From Acidobacteriota bacterium (GTDB lineage Bacteria > Acidobacteriota > Terriglobia > Bryobacterales > Bryobacteraceae), in the NCBI GenBank assembly GCA_023436715.1, contig JAEZIJ010000066.1, positions 1 through 18,900 of the forward strand: a stretch of DNA of 18,900 bases, written 5' to 3'. The notes under the pieces are model-generated. The model was not told the origin of the DNA and made no database searches. It saw only the letters and a program-made list of their open reading frames with translations. The stretch's first letter is position 1. The number at the start of each line of letters is the position of its first letter. Positions 1 through 7,045 of the stretch are shown here, one piece after another. A program made the position numbers and the translations under genes.

Positions 1-8
1 AGGAAAAC

Positions 9-170
9 ATTCCGGGCGATGGTGAAAGCCATTCCGGGGTCGAGCGAAAACCGTTCGCCTTCCCGCCGGAATCGCTGTTCGTCTTCAGCCCGGAATCCCG
101 TTCACCTTCACCCCGGAATCGTTTTCACGTTCACCGCGGAATGGCGTTCACCTTGGCCCGGAATCCGCAG
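9..170. repeat. IS21-like terminal repeat array
   Basis: Short repeats in two orientations are spaced at a near-constant period. ATTCCG occurs at 9-14 and 31-36 (22 bp apart). The complement CGGAAT occurs at 67, 91, 114, 137 and 159 (steps of 24, 23, 23 and 22 bp). The right-hand units share more than the core: roughly CCGGAATCnnGTTCACCTT, with the complementary GGTGAA next to the left-hand units. The two orientations face each other around position ~51, where GCGAA (44-48) and TTCGC (54-58) form a small inverted repeat. Multiple ~20 bp transposase sites at the termini are known for the IS21 family. No transposase gene lies in the window, so this may be the end of an element lying left of position 1, or a scar. 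The repeats are seen directly; the IS assignment is inference. Confidence 0.5.
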
Positions 171-198
171 TTACCGTCAAGGTAGTCTGTATTTGAAC

Positions 199-840
199 TC
201 ATTGCCGTTCTCCCGTGGGGCCAAAACGCTCCGTCCTGATCCTATCGGGGCTGTGGCCAGAGCCGGTAAGGAGGCCCGCAGCACTCTCTACGAACGATGT
301 AGGGCCGCAGACATAACAGGTCGGGACAAGGCTCGAGGGCAAGGTCGTGTCCGCAACCAGAGCGCCGTCGATACGGCCGGGCGGACGCGACCAGTTCCTC
401 GGAATGACTCGTGTGTACGCGTAAGTAACGCTCAGAGCTGGATCGTGAGCCGATAGCGCCCGCAACTCGTCGCCGTAGAACACCGCTCCCGGTTCGCGCC
501 GTACGAATACACGAGAGCATAGGCCGCATCGGTCCCTTACGTCTGCAAACAACACATCGAGGGGAACACCTTCCCAAGATGTGCCGAGTTTCGACCATCG
601 CGTAACGCAGTGCAAATCAACCGTGAAGGTCTCGGTGGGCAACTCGCGAAACGACTTCCAGTCCCACCTCCGCAAAACGTCAGTGCCGTCGTCGATCGTG
701 AATGCCCACCGATCGAGCGATATGTGCGGCGTCGGCCCTGCGGATAAAACGGGGAAGCCAGTGGTAAGGTACTGCCCGGGAGGTAGCTTTACGTCGGTTG
801 CGCTGCGCCGGCCGGTGAAGCCCCGTGAGATGACGTCCAT
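199..840 (-). CDS. Chimeric molybdopterin-oxidoreductase / ferredoxin-reductase fragment
   Basis: The 213-residue product joins two protein families. Residues ~1-100 match the N-terminal half of a sulfite-oxidase-like molybdopterin domain, including HCVTRWSKLGTSWEG, where Cys78 is the expected Mo ligand. Residues ~105-210 match the C-terminal NAD-binding half of an FNR-type ferredoxin reductase: REPGAVFYGDEL, VTYAYTR, the CYVCGPTSFVE motif (CGP at 178-180) and an ERFGPTG end. In relatives these are two full adjacent genes of ~200-240 residues each. Here the second half of the Mo domain and the FAD-binding half of the reductase are missing and the join (near nt 525-545) is in frame. This is most simply an internal deletion of several hundred bp. 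The start has GGGGGG/GGGG just upstream and an extended -10-like box at 863-871. The product probably binds no complete cofactor set and may be non-functional. The family calls come from motifs read by eye. Confidence 0.65.
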   Translation of the reverse strand: MDVISRGFTGRRSATDVKLPPGQYLTTGFPVLSAGPTPHISLDRWAFTIDDGTDVLRRWDWKSFRELPTETFTVDLHCVTRWSKLGTSWEGVPLDVLFADVRDRCGLCSRVFVRREPGAVFYGDELRALSAHDPALSVTYAYTRVIPRNWSRPPGRIDGALVADTTLPSSLVPTCYVCGPTSFVESAAGLLTGSGHSPDRIRTERFGPTGERQ

Positions 841-862
841 CCCCAGCCCCCCTTATAAACCC

Positions 863-871
863 AGCATAGCA
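863..871 (-). promoter_or_regulatory. Candidate extended -10 promoter of fusion gene
   Basis: On the minus strand this reads TGCTATGCT, a TGn extended -10 followed by TATGCT, ending 22 nt before the ATG. No good -35 is visible 17 nt upstream, which fits an extended -10 promoter. The same 9-mer occurs at 2741-2749, upstream of the flavoprotein gene. Confidence 0.35.
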
Positions 872-1013
872 CCGCTTGGATCCAGCGCCGTTATATCGGC
901 AGAACTGAATAGAACGGGTTGAGGCACCGGACCAGCGAGTAGACTATGAAGTGACGGGGATTAATGCCCCGGCCCGGTTGAGTGTTCACCTGAGCGGAAA
1001 GAGGGCGCCTTAA

Positions 1014-1790
1014 GAGCAAGAGACCAGGATTCCATCGAGTGAACATTATGGGGTCATCTGGGATACGCAGACGGTAGCTCTTGTAGGGACGAATGGGTCA
1101 ATTGATTGGTTCTGCTTTCCACGAGTTGACTCACCAAGTGTGTTTGGCGCGATTCTCGATGACGGGAGAGGCGGATGCTTCAGGATCAGTTCGCAGGCGG
1201 ACAAAATAACTCACAAACAGCTCTATTGGCCGGAAACGAATGTTCTCATCACGAGAGTTCTTTCGCCGGACGGAGTCACCGAACTCACCGATTACATGTC
1301 CATCGGCAGCGACGCAACCGTAGCCGAAAACCGCCAAGTGGTGCGCCAAGTCGAGATGGTACGGGGGACAATGCCGCTCAGGTTGGAGTGCCGCCCCGCT
1401 TTCAACTACGGACGTGATGTGCATAAGACCCGAATCCTCAGCGAAGGAGCGGCATTCGATGGGCCGGGGCTCAGCTTGGGGTTAGCATCGCCTGTGCCTG
1501 TAAAACCGGATCACAATGGCGTCACCGCTCAAGGAGATTTCACCCGGCTCCAGTTGCGGTTTTGACAATGTCGCAGCAGGAGGGCGCGGCTGATTTCATG
1601 CGAACTATCAGTTATCGGCGCGGCTGGATCTCAAAGTGCACGTACGCGTGACGCTGGCGGGAAGTCGTGCACCGTGCGGTGGTGGTTCTCAAACTACTCA
1701 CGTAGTCTCCAACGGGTGCAATCGTCGCCGCGACGACTTGTGGTCGAACCTGGATCGGGCTTTGGATGGATGGAAATAGCTGTGCATGAA
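1014..1790 (+). pseudogene. GH15 glucoamylase/trehalase-like pseudogene
   Basis: The first open stretch (1014-1565) encodes a glycoside hydrolase family 15 N-terminus: YGVIWDTQTVALVGTNGSID, then WFCFPRVDSPSVFGAILD, then WPETNVLITRVLSPDG and TDYMSIG. This is the usual DTQTAALV...GSIDWLCLPRFDSPSVFGALLD block of the family. No ATG or GTG lies in frame before it; the frame only opens after a TAA at 1011. Translation stops at 1563-1565. The family pattern then resumes in another frame from ~1568: F(M)RT..YRRGWIS, REVVHRAVVVLKLLT and SPTGAIVAATT. Stops at 1649-1651 (TGA) and 1703-1705 (TAG) interrupt it. Homology fades near 1780, before most of the catalytic (alpha/alpha)6 barrel. Family members run to ~600 residues and at most ~240 remain here. 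The gene is therefore start-less, frameshifted, stop-containing and 3'-truncated, and sits directly against the aquaporin gene. Confidence 0.75.
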
Positions 1791-1828
1791 GAACCCGGTA
1801 GCGGTTAGAAGGGGCTGTCAGACTGGCC

Positions 1829-2677
1829 ATGTCAACTCCACGCCCGTACCTGGTGACCGCGCTCGCCCCATCTGCTTCTCTCAGGGAAGCGGTCAACACC
1901 CACTGGCGGGTGTACTTGATGGAATTCACCGAGCTTGCCGCCCTTATGCTGAGTACGTGCAGTTTCGGCACCCTGCTCTACAGCAATGATTCGCCGCTAG
2001 GAAGTATTGGTCTCTCGCTGTCGCTTAGGATGCTCCTGATGGGAACTGCCATCGCAATAACGACGTTTCTGATAATTCGCTCACCGTTCGGTCGTCGATC
2101 AGGCGCTCATTTCAACCCGGCGATCACGCTGACCTATTGTTGGCTGCAGCGGGTGCATCGGTGGGATGCATTCTGTTACGTCGTGGCTCAGTTTGCTGGC
2201 GGCGTTATGGGTGTGCTGGTGGCACGTGAGGGGCTCGGTATGCGATTGTCCGTCGCGCCGGTGCGCTACATCGTCACGGTACCGGGGGATCATGGAAGCC
2301 TCGTAGCTCTTGCCGGGGAGTACTGTTTAGCTGGAATTCTGATGGGCATCGTTCTCTATTCGTCGAATCACCGAGTCCTGGTTCGCTTCACGCCGTTGCT
2401 GGTCGCGCTGCTTACGATTTGCTATTACACGTTCTCCTCTTCGATTTCCGGTTTCAGCGTCAATCCGGCAAGGAGCTTCTCGTCGGCTCTGTTTGCCTGG
2501 ATCTGGCAAGGTATCTGGATCTATTTCCTAGCGCCTTGCCTGGGGATGCTGACGGCCGCGGCACTATACATCAGGCTCATGGGGCGGAATCGTGTCTACT
2601 GTGCGAAGGTGTTTCACGACCTGCGATCACCGTGTCCGTTCCGATGTCAGTTTGAGCGAGTGTATCAAGAGACGTGA
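1829..2677 (+). CDS. MIP-family channel (aquaporin / glycerol facilitator-like)
   Basis: The 282-residue inner-membrane protein has both MIP hallmarks: GAHFNPAITL with NPA at 96-98, and GFSVNPARSF with NPA at 212-214. About six hydrophobic segments surround them, as expected for the duplicated hourglass pore. The residue after the second NPA is Arg215, the conserved selectivity-filter arginine. Such channels pass water, and some members pass glycerol or other small neutral solutes; substrate cannot be fixed from sequence alone. The tail beyond ~250 is cytoplasmic and cysteine-bearing (VYCAKVFHD, then CPFRC), which suggests a metal or redox function, though that is speculative. The start at 1829 has AGAAGGGG about 15 nt upstream; Met31 (1919) is an alternative that would trim a polar N-terminus. 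Upstream lies the broken GH15 gene, downstream the flavoprotein. Confidence 0.85.
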   Translation: MSTPRPYLVTALAPSASLREAVNTHWRVYLMEFTELAALMLSTCSFGTLLYSNDSPLGSIGLSLSLRMLLMGTAIAITTFLIIRSPFGRRSGAHFNPAITLTYCWLQRVHRWDAFCYVVAQFAGGVMGVLVAREGLGMRLSVAPVRYIVTVPGDHGSLVALAGEYCLAGILMGIVLYSSNHRVLVRFTPLLVALLTICYYTFSSSISGFSVNPARSFSSALFAWIWQGIWIYFLAPCLGMLTAAALYIRLMGRNRVYCAKVFHDLRSPCPFRCQFERVYQET

Positions 2678-2719
2678 GGAGTTGATCCAAAGTAGATCTG
2701 AAATGCCGAGCTCACAAGC

Positions 2720-2749
2720 TTAGCTATATACCCTGGCTCATGCTATGCT
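2720..2749 (+). promoter_or_regulatory. Candidate sigma70 promoter of flavoprotein gene
   Basis: TATGCT at 2744-2749 is preceded by TGC, making an extended -10 (TGCTATGCT). TTAGCT at 2720-2725 could be a weak -35 with an 18-nt spacer. The predicted start point near 2756 leaves a leader of ~33 nt containing the GGAGGGG SD. The 9-mer is identical to the one upstream of the fusion gene at 863-871. Confidence 0.4.
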
Positions 2750-2788
2750 CGCGGTTGATGGGTGGTGTCTCGGAGGGGATAAGTCATC

Positions 2789-4207
2789 ATGCCCAGCATA
2801 GAACATTATCAAAATATCGTTTTCGGGGGCGGCACCGGGGGTAAGCTCATGACCTGGACCCTGGCGGAACAAGGTGAGCGTACCGCCGTCGTGGAGCGAA
2901 AGTGGATCGGAGGCTCCTGTCACAACATCGCGTGCATGCCCAGCAAAAATATCATCCATAGCGCCAAGGTAGCTTCACTGTTCCGGCGGGCGGCGGAATT
3001 CGGCATCGAAACCCAACCGTTCTCGATCAACATGGAGGGCGTTCGTGATCGAAAGCGCAAAACGGTCGAGGGCTCGGTCAAATACCACCTGGCCAGGTAC
3101 AAAGACGGCGGAGCCGATCTGATCCTGGGCGAAGGGCGTTTGACCGGTCCCAGGATGCTGGAGGTGAGAACCCGGGAGGGAAGTACGCGGCTTCTGAGTA
3201 CCGACCGGCTTTTTCTGAATTTGGGCACGCACGCCACCATCCCCGATATCCCCGGACTTGCGGCAGCGAGACCGATGAGTCACATCGAAGCGCTCGAACT
3301 GGATCGTGTTCCCGGTCATCTCATCATTCTGGGCGGCGGGTACGTCGGACTCGAGTTCGGGCAGGCCATGAGGCGCTTCGGCAGCCAGGTCACTGTGATC
3401 GAGCGAGGACCGCAACTGGCCAGCCGCGAGGATCAGGATGTTGGGGAGGCTCTGCTGGAACTCTTCCGCGACGAGGGCATTGACGTGCTGCTCCACTCTC
3501 AGCTCACAAAAGTAACCGGCATTTCCGGTGAAAGCACCCGCGTACAAGTCGAGCAGGACGGCCGGCAGCGCACGATTGACGCCAGCGACATCCTTGTTGC
3601 GATCGGCCGTACGCCGAACACAAAAGGGATAGGGCTTGAGGACGCGGGCGTCGAGCTGGACGAAAGGGGCTATATCAAAGTGAATGATCGGCTGGAGACC
3701 ACGGCGCCGGGGGTGTGGGCGATAGGTGAGTGCGCCGGCAGCCCGCATTTCACACACGTGTCTCAAGACGATTTCAGCGTGATTCGAGATAATCTGAACG
3801 GCGGCAACCGAACGACGCGCGACCGTCTGGTTCCGTACTGCATCTTTACAGACCCCGAACTTGCGCGTGTCGGGCTGAACGAAGCACAGGCCCGGGCTCG
3901 CGGCATTGAGTACCGTGTCGTTAAGATGCCGGGGGACGGCGTACGCCGAGCGCGTACGCTTTCGGAAACTCGCGGCTTCCTGAAGATGCTCATCGACGAG
4001 CACAACGACAGGATTCTCGGTTTCACGGCTTTCATAACTGGCGCAGGCGAGGTAATGGCCGTGGTTCAGACGGCGATGGTGAGCAGTGCGCCGTTCACGT
4101 TGCTTCGGGATGCGATCCTCACCCACCCGACAATGGCGGAAGGATTGGGGACATTGCTCGCGGACGTCAAAACGAAGGAGGAGGAAAAGGTCAGAAGGGC
4201 CGCTTAA
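2789..4207 (+). CDS. FAD-dependent pyridine nucleotide-disulfide oxidoreductase (mercuric reductase/LpdA-like)
   Basis: The 472-residue product has the complete class I disulfide reductase layout. FAD binding starts at 13-19 (GGGTGGK). The redox-active pair is CHNIAC (Cys44, Cys49) followed by MPSK. NADH/NADPH binding is at 181-189 (LGGGYVGLEFG). The second FAD contact is AIGRTPNT at 271-278, with AIGECAGSPHFTH at 311-323. The C-terminal dimerisation domain carries THPTMAEGL, with His446 and Glu451 as the catalytic acid-base pair. Such enzymes pass electrons from NAD(P)H through FAD to a disulfide or metal substrate. There is no N-terminal heavy-metal (HMA) domain and no C-terminal Cys pair, so it is probably not a true mercuric reductase. 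No 2-oxoacid dehydrogenase genes adjoin it, so a lipoamide role is unsupported too. The GGAGGGG at 2772-2778 supports the ATG. A frameshifted SDR gene follows after 22 nt, probably in the same transcript. Confidence 0.88.
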   Translation: MPSIEHYQNIVFGGGTGGKLMTWTLAEQGERTAVVERKWIGGSCHNIACMPSKNIIHSAKVASLFRRAAEFGIETQPFSINMEGVRDRKRKTVEGSVKYHLARYKDGGADLILGEGRLTGPRMLEVRTREGSTRLLSTDRLFLNLGTHATIPDIPGLAAARPMSHIEALELDRVPGHLIILGGGYVGLEFGQAMRRFGSQVTVIERGPQLASREDQDVGEALLELFRDEGIDVLLHSQLTKVTGISGESTRVQVEQDGRQRTIDASDILVAIGRTPNTKGIGLEDAGVELDERGYIKVNDRLETTAPGVWAIGECAGSPHFTHVSQDDFSVIRDNLNGGNRTTRDRLVPYCIFTDPELARVGLNEAQARARGIEYRVVKMPGDGVRRARTLSETRGFLKMLIDEHNDRILGFTAFITGAGEVMAVVQTAMVSSAPFTLLRDAILTHPTMAEGLGTLLADVKTKEEEKVRRAA

Positions 4208-4229
4208 TCGTCGCGGTAGAGGAGGTTTT

Positions 4230-4977
4230 GTGGGCAAGCTGACCGGTAGAGTCGCGGTCGTAACGGGAGCTTCGAAGGGCATCGGAGCTTCAAGCGCGGA
4301 GCATTTGGCAGCAGAAGGCGCTTCGGTAGTGGTGAACTACGTTGCCAGCAAATCCCGCGCGGAAGATGTCGTCGCACGTATCACGAAGAAGCACGGAAAG
4401 GCTATTGCGGTCCAAGGCGATGTCTCCGACGTGCGGGATATTCGGCGTCTGTTCCCGAGACGAAGGCGGCATACGGCAAGGTGGATATCCTTGTAAACAA
4501 CGCCGGCTTATATGAATTCGCGGCGCTGGAAGCTATCGCGCCGGAGCACATACAAAAACACCTGAATGTGAACGTCGTCGGTCTGCTATTCACGATTCAG
4601 GAAGCCGTGAAGCTGACGGGGCCGGAGGGCAGCTCGATCGTCAACATCGGGTCCATCGTTGGCCCGATGCCGCAGCCGCAGGCCTCGGTCTACAGCGCGA
4701 GCAAAGCTGCGGTCGATGCGATTTCGCTTTCTCTGTCGCAGGAGCTTGGTCCGCGCAAGATCCGCGTGAACTCACTCGACCCCGGCCCGGTCGAGACGGA
4801 CGGCTTTCGCGGGCCGGTCTCCAAGGAACATTTCGCGACGGGCAGGAAAGGGCAACCCCTCTGGGAAGAATCGCTCAACCGGACGACGTTGCGTCGGTAG
4901 TGGCCTTCCTCGCCAGCGATGATGCGCGCTGGATCACCGGCCAGATCATCATCGCGGCTGGCGGCAGGCGGATGTGA
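4230..4977 (+). pseudogene. Short-chain dehydrogenase/reductase with two frameshifts
   Basis: Read across three frames this is a nearly complete SDR of ~248 residues (family size ~250). Frame 1 begins at GTG 4230 with AGGAGG at 4220-4225 and encodes KLTGRVAVVTGASKGIGASS, the Rossmann TGxxxGIG motif. After DVRDIRRLF (near 4455) the reading moves by one base to ETKAAYGKVDILVNNAG (NNAG motif), then INIGS-type serine and YSASKAA (YxxxK catalytic pair), through to GRKGQPL. Near 4862 it moves again in the same sense to GRIAQPDDVASVVAFLASDD and ends ITGQIIIAAGGRRM with TGA at 4975-4977. Both shifts behave like single-base losses. The motifs are otherwise intact, so the damage is recent or is sequencing error. 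It would have reduced a carbonyl or oxidised an alcohol with NAD(P)H; substrate unknown. It lies 22 nt after the flavoprotein gene. Confidence 0.8.
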
Positions 4978-5442
4978 CTCGAGCAGTTTCGGCTTGTCCT
5001 CACATTCCCGGATTATGTGCATTCTCCTTGCTCGCGATAACCTGGCCGTTGTTGGAGACATCTCGAGTCGCCCAATCGAGAGCCGAATACGCTGAGATCT
5101 CGAGCCTATGCCCTATGCGCGGACTGGTCACTACGCCTGGGCCCATCGGCCTGCCGTCGACCTCCACATCGGCGAGTTGGTTAACAGCTCCGCTCAGAAG
5201 TCCTGGGGCAGAACATCTTTTGTTCGTGGCACTTGGGTGAACCGTATTCTCAAGTCCGGATATGCATTTCACTCGGTGCGGCAATCTGAACCGCGGAAAT
5301 TCTCCATTTCCATTACGTAACAGGGTTCCTCTCGGGGAGCCAATAACTTACGAGCATTTCCACCCCCTCAAAAACCAGCCACTTTGGGGACTTCTTGTAG
5401 GGGTCCATCGGGATCGCGCGCCAGAAGCGCCTCGGCCGCGGA
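4978..5442. other. Gene-poor stretch, no recognisable gene
   Basis: Open frames of 70-94 codons exist on both strands here (plus 5108-5320; minus 5000-5284), but none has a convincing SD, recognisable motif or family resemblance. The minus frame includes DVEVDGRPMGPGVVTSP, which reads like protein but which I cannot place. With pseudogenes on the left and debris on the right, this is most likely decayed sequence. Confidence 0.4.
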
Positions 5443-5883
5443 ATGTCGGAGACGAGCGTCACGGGTGGCGAGGAAGTGGATACCGCACTGCAGGCGAAGA
5501 TCCGGCAGGAAGGCGACGACGTCGAGATCGACCCGTTCGAAGCCAGCCGGATTATCGAGTAGCTGAGCCAGGCTGACGTGGACGACGTGGTTCCGGCCAG
5601 CGGCTCGTTCCGCGTCACGACGCGCGTCCTGGGTGGCACGACACTCAAAATGCCTTCGGCCAGTGTTCGAGTACCGGCGCGGCTTTCTGCGGTCCGTCGA
5701 TCTGCCCGCTTGATCGCTTGGAGCAGGCCGAGCAGTCCGAGCGGGGGATGCTGTTGCGGCGTGCGCTCGATATCCGGGCGGCCTCCAGGACGGGCGTCCA
5801 CATCGGCTTGGATGGCGTGGCTGCCGATGAACTCCACGCCGTGCTGGTGCTGGACGAGGAGCGCGAGCAGCAGGGGCGGTGAC
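5443..5883 (+). pseudogene. Degraded coding remnant, unidentified
   Basis: Two plus-strand pieces look like real protein but do not form one open frame. The first (5443-5562) starts at ATG and encodes MSETSVTGGEEVDTALQAK, then an acidic GDDVEIDPFEASRIIE, ending at TAG. The second, in another frame to TGA 5881-5883, contains CGPSICPLDRLEQAEQSERG, then LLRRALDIRAA and GVHIGLDGVAADELHAVLVL, ending DEEREQQGR. The helical, charged C-terminus recalls small phage-type proteins with a terminal regulatory helix, but I cannot name a family. Long minus-strand frames over the same DNA are Arg/Ala/Pro-rich shadows. The evidence is only composition and local coherence. Confidence 0.25.
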
Positions 5884-5962
5884 TGAGCGTGGGGCTCGCG
5901 TTTCCGGGCATCGAACCAGAACGGACCACGGCATCTTGGGCCAACAGCGTGTAGCCAACTAA

Positions 5963-6229
5963 TTACCGCTTCGAATCGTGGACCATTCTCGTGCCGCCGG
6001 CGAGCGTACGGTCCCGGTTCTTCCCGCCCGCGGCGACGGCCGAACCGACTGCCGCAATTGCCACAATTGCGTTCGCCGCAATCACCGGTTTCGAAGCGAT
6101 GGCGATACCATAAACGATCCAGAGGAGCGCCGCTAACGCCTGGACGCGGCGCAACGCCTTGCCGCTGCGGAACAGATATGATGCCGAAAACACGCCGGTA
6201 GCGAGCCAGCCGATTGTGTCGAGCATCAT
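5963..6229 (-). CDS. Small YgjV/SemiSWEET-like membrane protein
   Basis: The 88-residue product begins MMLDTIGWLATGVFSASYLF. Hydrophobic segments lie at ~5-20, 28-45 and 47-65, with a charged tail (GGKNRDRTLAGG). The pattern GWLATGVFSASYLFR..KALRRVQALAALLWIVYG resembles the YgjV/SemiSWEET-like triple-helix family, some of which move small sugars as dimers; this is a pattern judgement only. The start is set by the neighbour: the ATG at 6229 overlaps the TGA of the upstream HAD phosphatase gene as ATGA, so the two are very probably translationally coupled. A longer in-frame extension to 6346 lies wholly inside the phosphatase gene and is unlikely to be used. The three-helix length is normal for the family. 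Co-expression with a phosphatase could suggest export or uptake of a dephosphorylated metabolite, which is speculative. Confidence 0.65.
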   Translation of the reverse strand: MMLDTIGWLATGVFSASYLFRSGKALRRVQALAALLWIVYGIAIASKPVIAANAIVAIAAVGSAVAAGGKNRDRTLAGGTRMVHDSKR

Positions 6230-7032
6230 GCCGCCACCACGGACGCCGCTCGGCCGATGGTGATTGCGTCGGTTCGGACTTTGTCCCATTCGCGCAGAAC
6301 GAAGCCGTTCGCCTCGAACAGGCCCCGTACGCGCGTGGCATTCCAACCGCAGATCTCTTCGAGTACCGGAATGAGGACACTCAGCGCGTCGTCGCTGACG
6401 ACGGTACGCCTTGCGATCTGCGTGATGTACTTGTTCTCGGACACGGCGATGGTCAGACCATCGAGGCGGTTGACATGCAGCATCACGTGAATATCGGAAC
6501 TGCCATCGCCGACATAGACCACGCCGTCGTGGGCAATCCCAAGCAAGGCCCGGAGCGCGTCGACAACTGCAACTTTGCCGTATCCAGCGGGCACTCGAGC
6601 GATGGACTGAATCTCGCCTGTGGCGGGGTCGTAGCGGAACTCGGTACCGAAGATGTGGTCCCCGGGCACGAGTCCTTCGAGCGCGGATTGGATGACTTCC
6701 TGCGGCGCGGCCGAGACGACGTAGAACGAGAAGCGCCGGTCTTCGAGGTTTGCAAGCATGGTCGAGAGCAGCCCGATGTTGTCCTTCAGGCGAATGCGCT
6801 TTCCGACTTCGTGGAGGTGCTCACGTCGAACGCACCGGTACTCAGGATCGTGCAGGAGCAGGTATGCGAGCTCTCCACCCTGCTGGATGAGGTGAGTGTC
6901 GGCGAGACGGGCGATGCGCTCACGAAAGCCGCGAATTCCCATGATCTCGCTGAGGACCATGCCGGAATCGTTGAAACTGAGCGTCTGATCGAAGTCACTG
7001 ACGAGCAGGTAGTCCTTCACTTCAGCTAGCAA
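6226..7032 (-). CDS. HAD-superfamily phosphatase (phosphoserine phosphatase-like)
   Basis: All four HAD motifs are present in the 268-residue product. Motif I is SDFDQTLS with nucleophile Asp13 and acid/base Asp15. Motif II is VVSAAP with Ser107. Motif III is Lys153 in GYGKVAVV. Motif IV is YVGDGSSD with Asp176 and Asp180 for Mg2+. A helical cap lies between ~20 and 100 (C1-type), as in the phosphoserine phosphatase group. It would hydrolyse a small phosphomonoester in the cytosol; the substrate is not evident. The extra ~45 residues after motif IV (to RTDAITIGRAASVVAA) exceed a minimal SerB, so I do not call it serB. The start is TTG at 7032: AGGAGG (7040-7045) sits 7 nt upstream, while no in-frame ATG has a comparable site. 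It is first in a two-gene unit with the small membrane protein. Confidence 0.8.
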   Translation of the reverse strand: MLAEVKDYLLVSDFDQTLSFNDSGMVLSEIMGIRGFRERIARLADTHLIQQGGELAYLLLHDPEYRCVRREHLHEVGKRIRLKDNIGLLSTMLANLEDRRFSFYVVSAAPQEVIQSALEGLVPGDHIFGTEFRYDPATGEIQSIARVPAGYGKVAVVDALRALLGIAHDGVVYVGDGSSDIHVMLHVNRLDGLTIAVSENKYITQIARRTVVSDDALSVLIPVLEEICGWNATRVRGLFEANGFVLREWDKVRTDAITIGRAASVVAA

Positions 7033-7039
7033 AGAATTT

Positions 7040-7045
7040 CCTCCT
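7040..7045 (-). promoter_or_regulatory. Shine-Dalgarno AGGAGG fixing a TTG start
   Basis: The minus strand reads AGGAGG followed by the 7-nt spacer AAATTCT and then TTG. A perfect anti-16S match at ideal spacing decides the TTG start of the HAD phosphatase. The 225 bp from 7033 to the end of the next gene hold no other feature I can support. Confidence 0.7.

Noticed and set aside
19..456. Plus-strand open frame of 145 codons at the left edge
   Set aside because: It runs through the repeat array and antisense to the fusion gene; its Arg/Ser-rich composition and lack of motif mark it as a shadow.
955..971. CGGGG/CCCCG hairpin between the fusion gene and the GH15 remnant
   Set aside because: Only 5 bp of stem with a 7-nt loop and no U-tract; too weak to call a terminator.
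2694..2721. Cluster of restriction-site palindromes (AGATCT, GAGCTC, AAGCTT) resembling a cloning polylinker
   Set aside because: The three sites are irregularly spaced in natural-looking intergenic DNA and no vector sequence is near; coincidence is more likely.
2975..4282. Minus-strand open frame of 435 codons
   Set aside because: It lies antisense to the flavoprotein gene, whose motifs are complete; it shows no family motif of its own.
5313..6380. Minus-strand open frame of 355 codons
   Set aside because: It overlaps the HAD phosphatase and the coupled small membrane protein in another frame, and is Arg/Ser/Pro-rich without motifs.
6214..7029. Plus-strand open frame of 271 codons
   Set aside because: It is the exact antisense of the HAD phosphatase, which has all four catalytic motifs and an SD.
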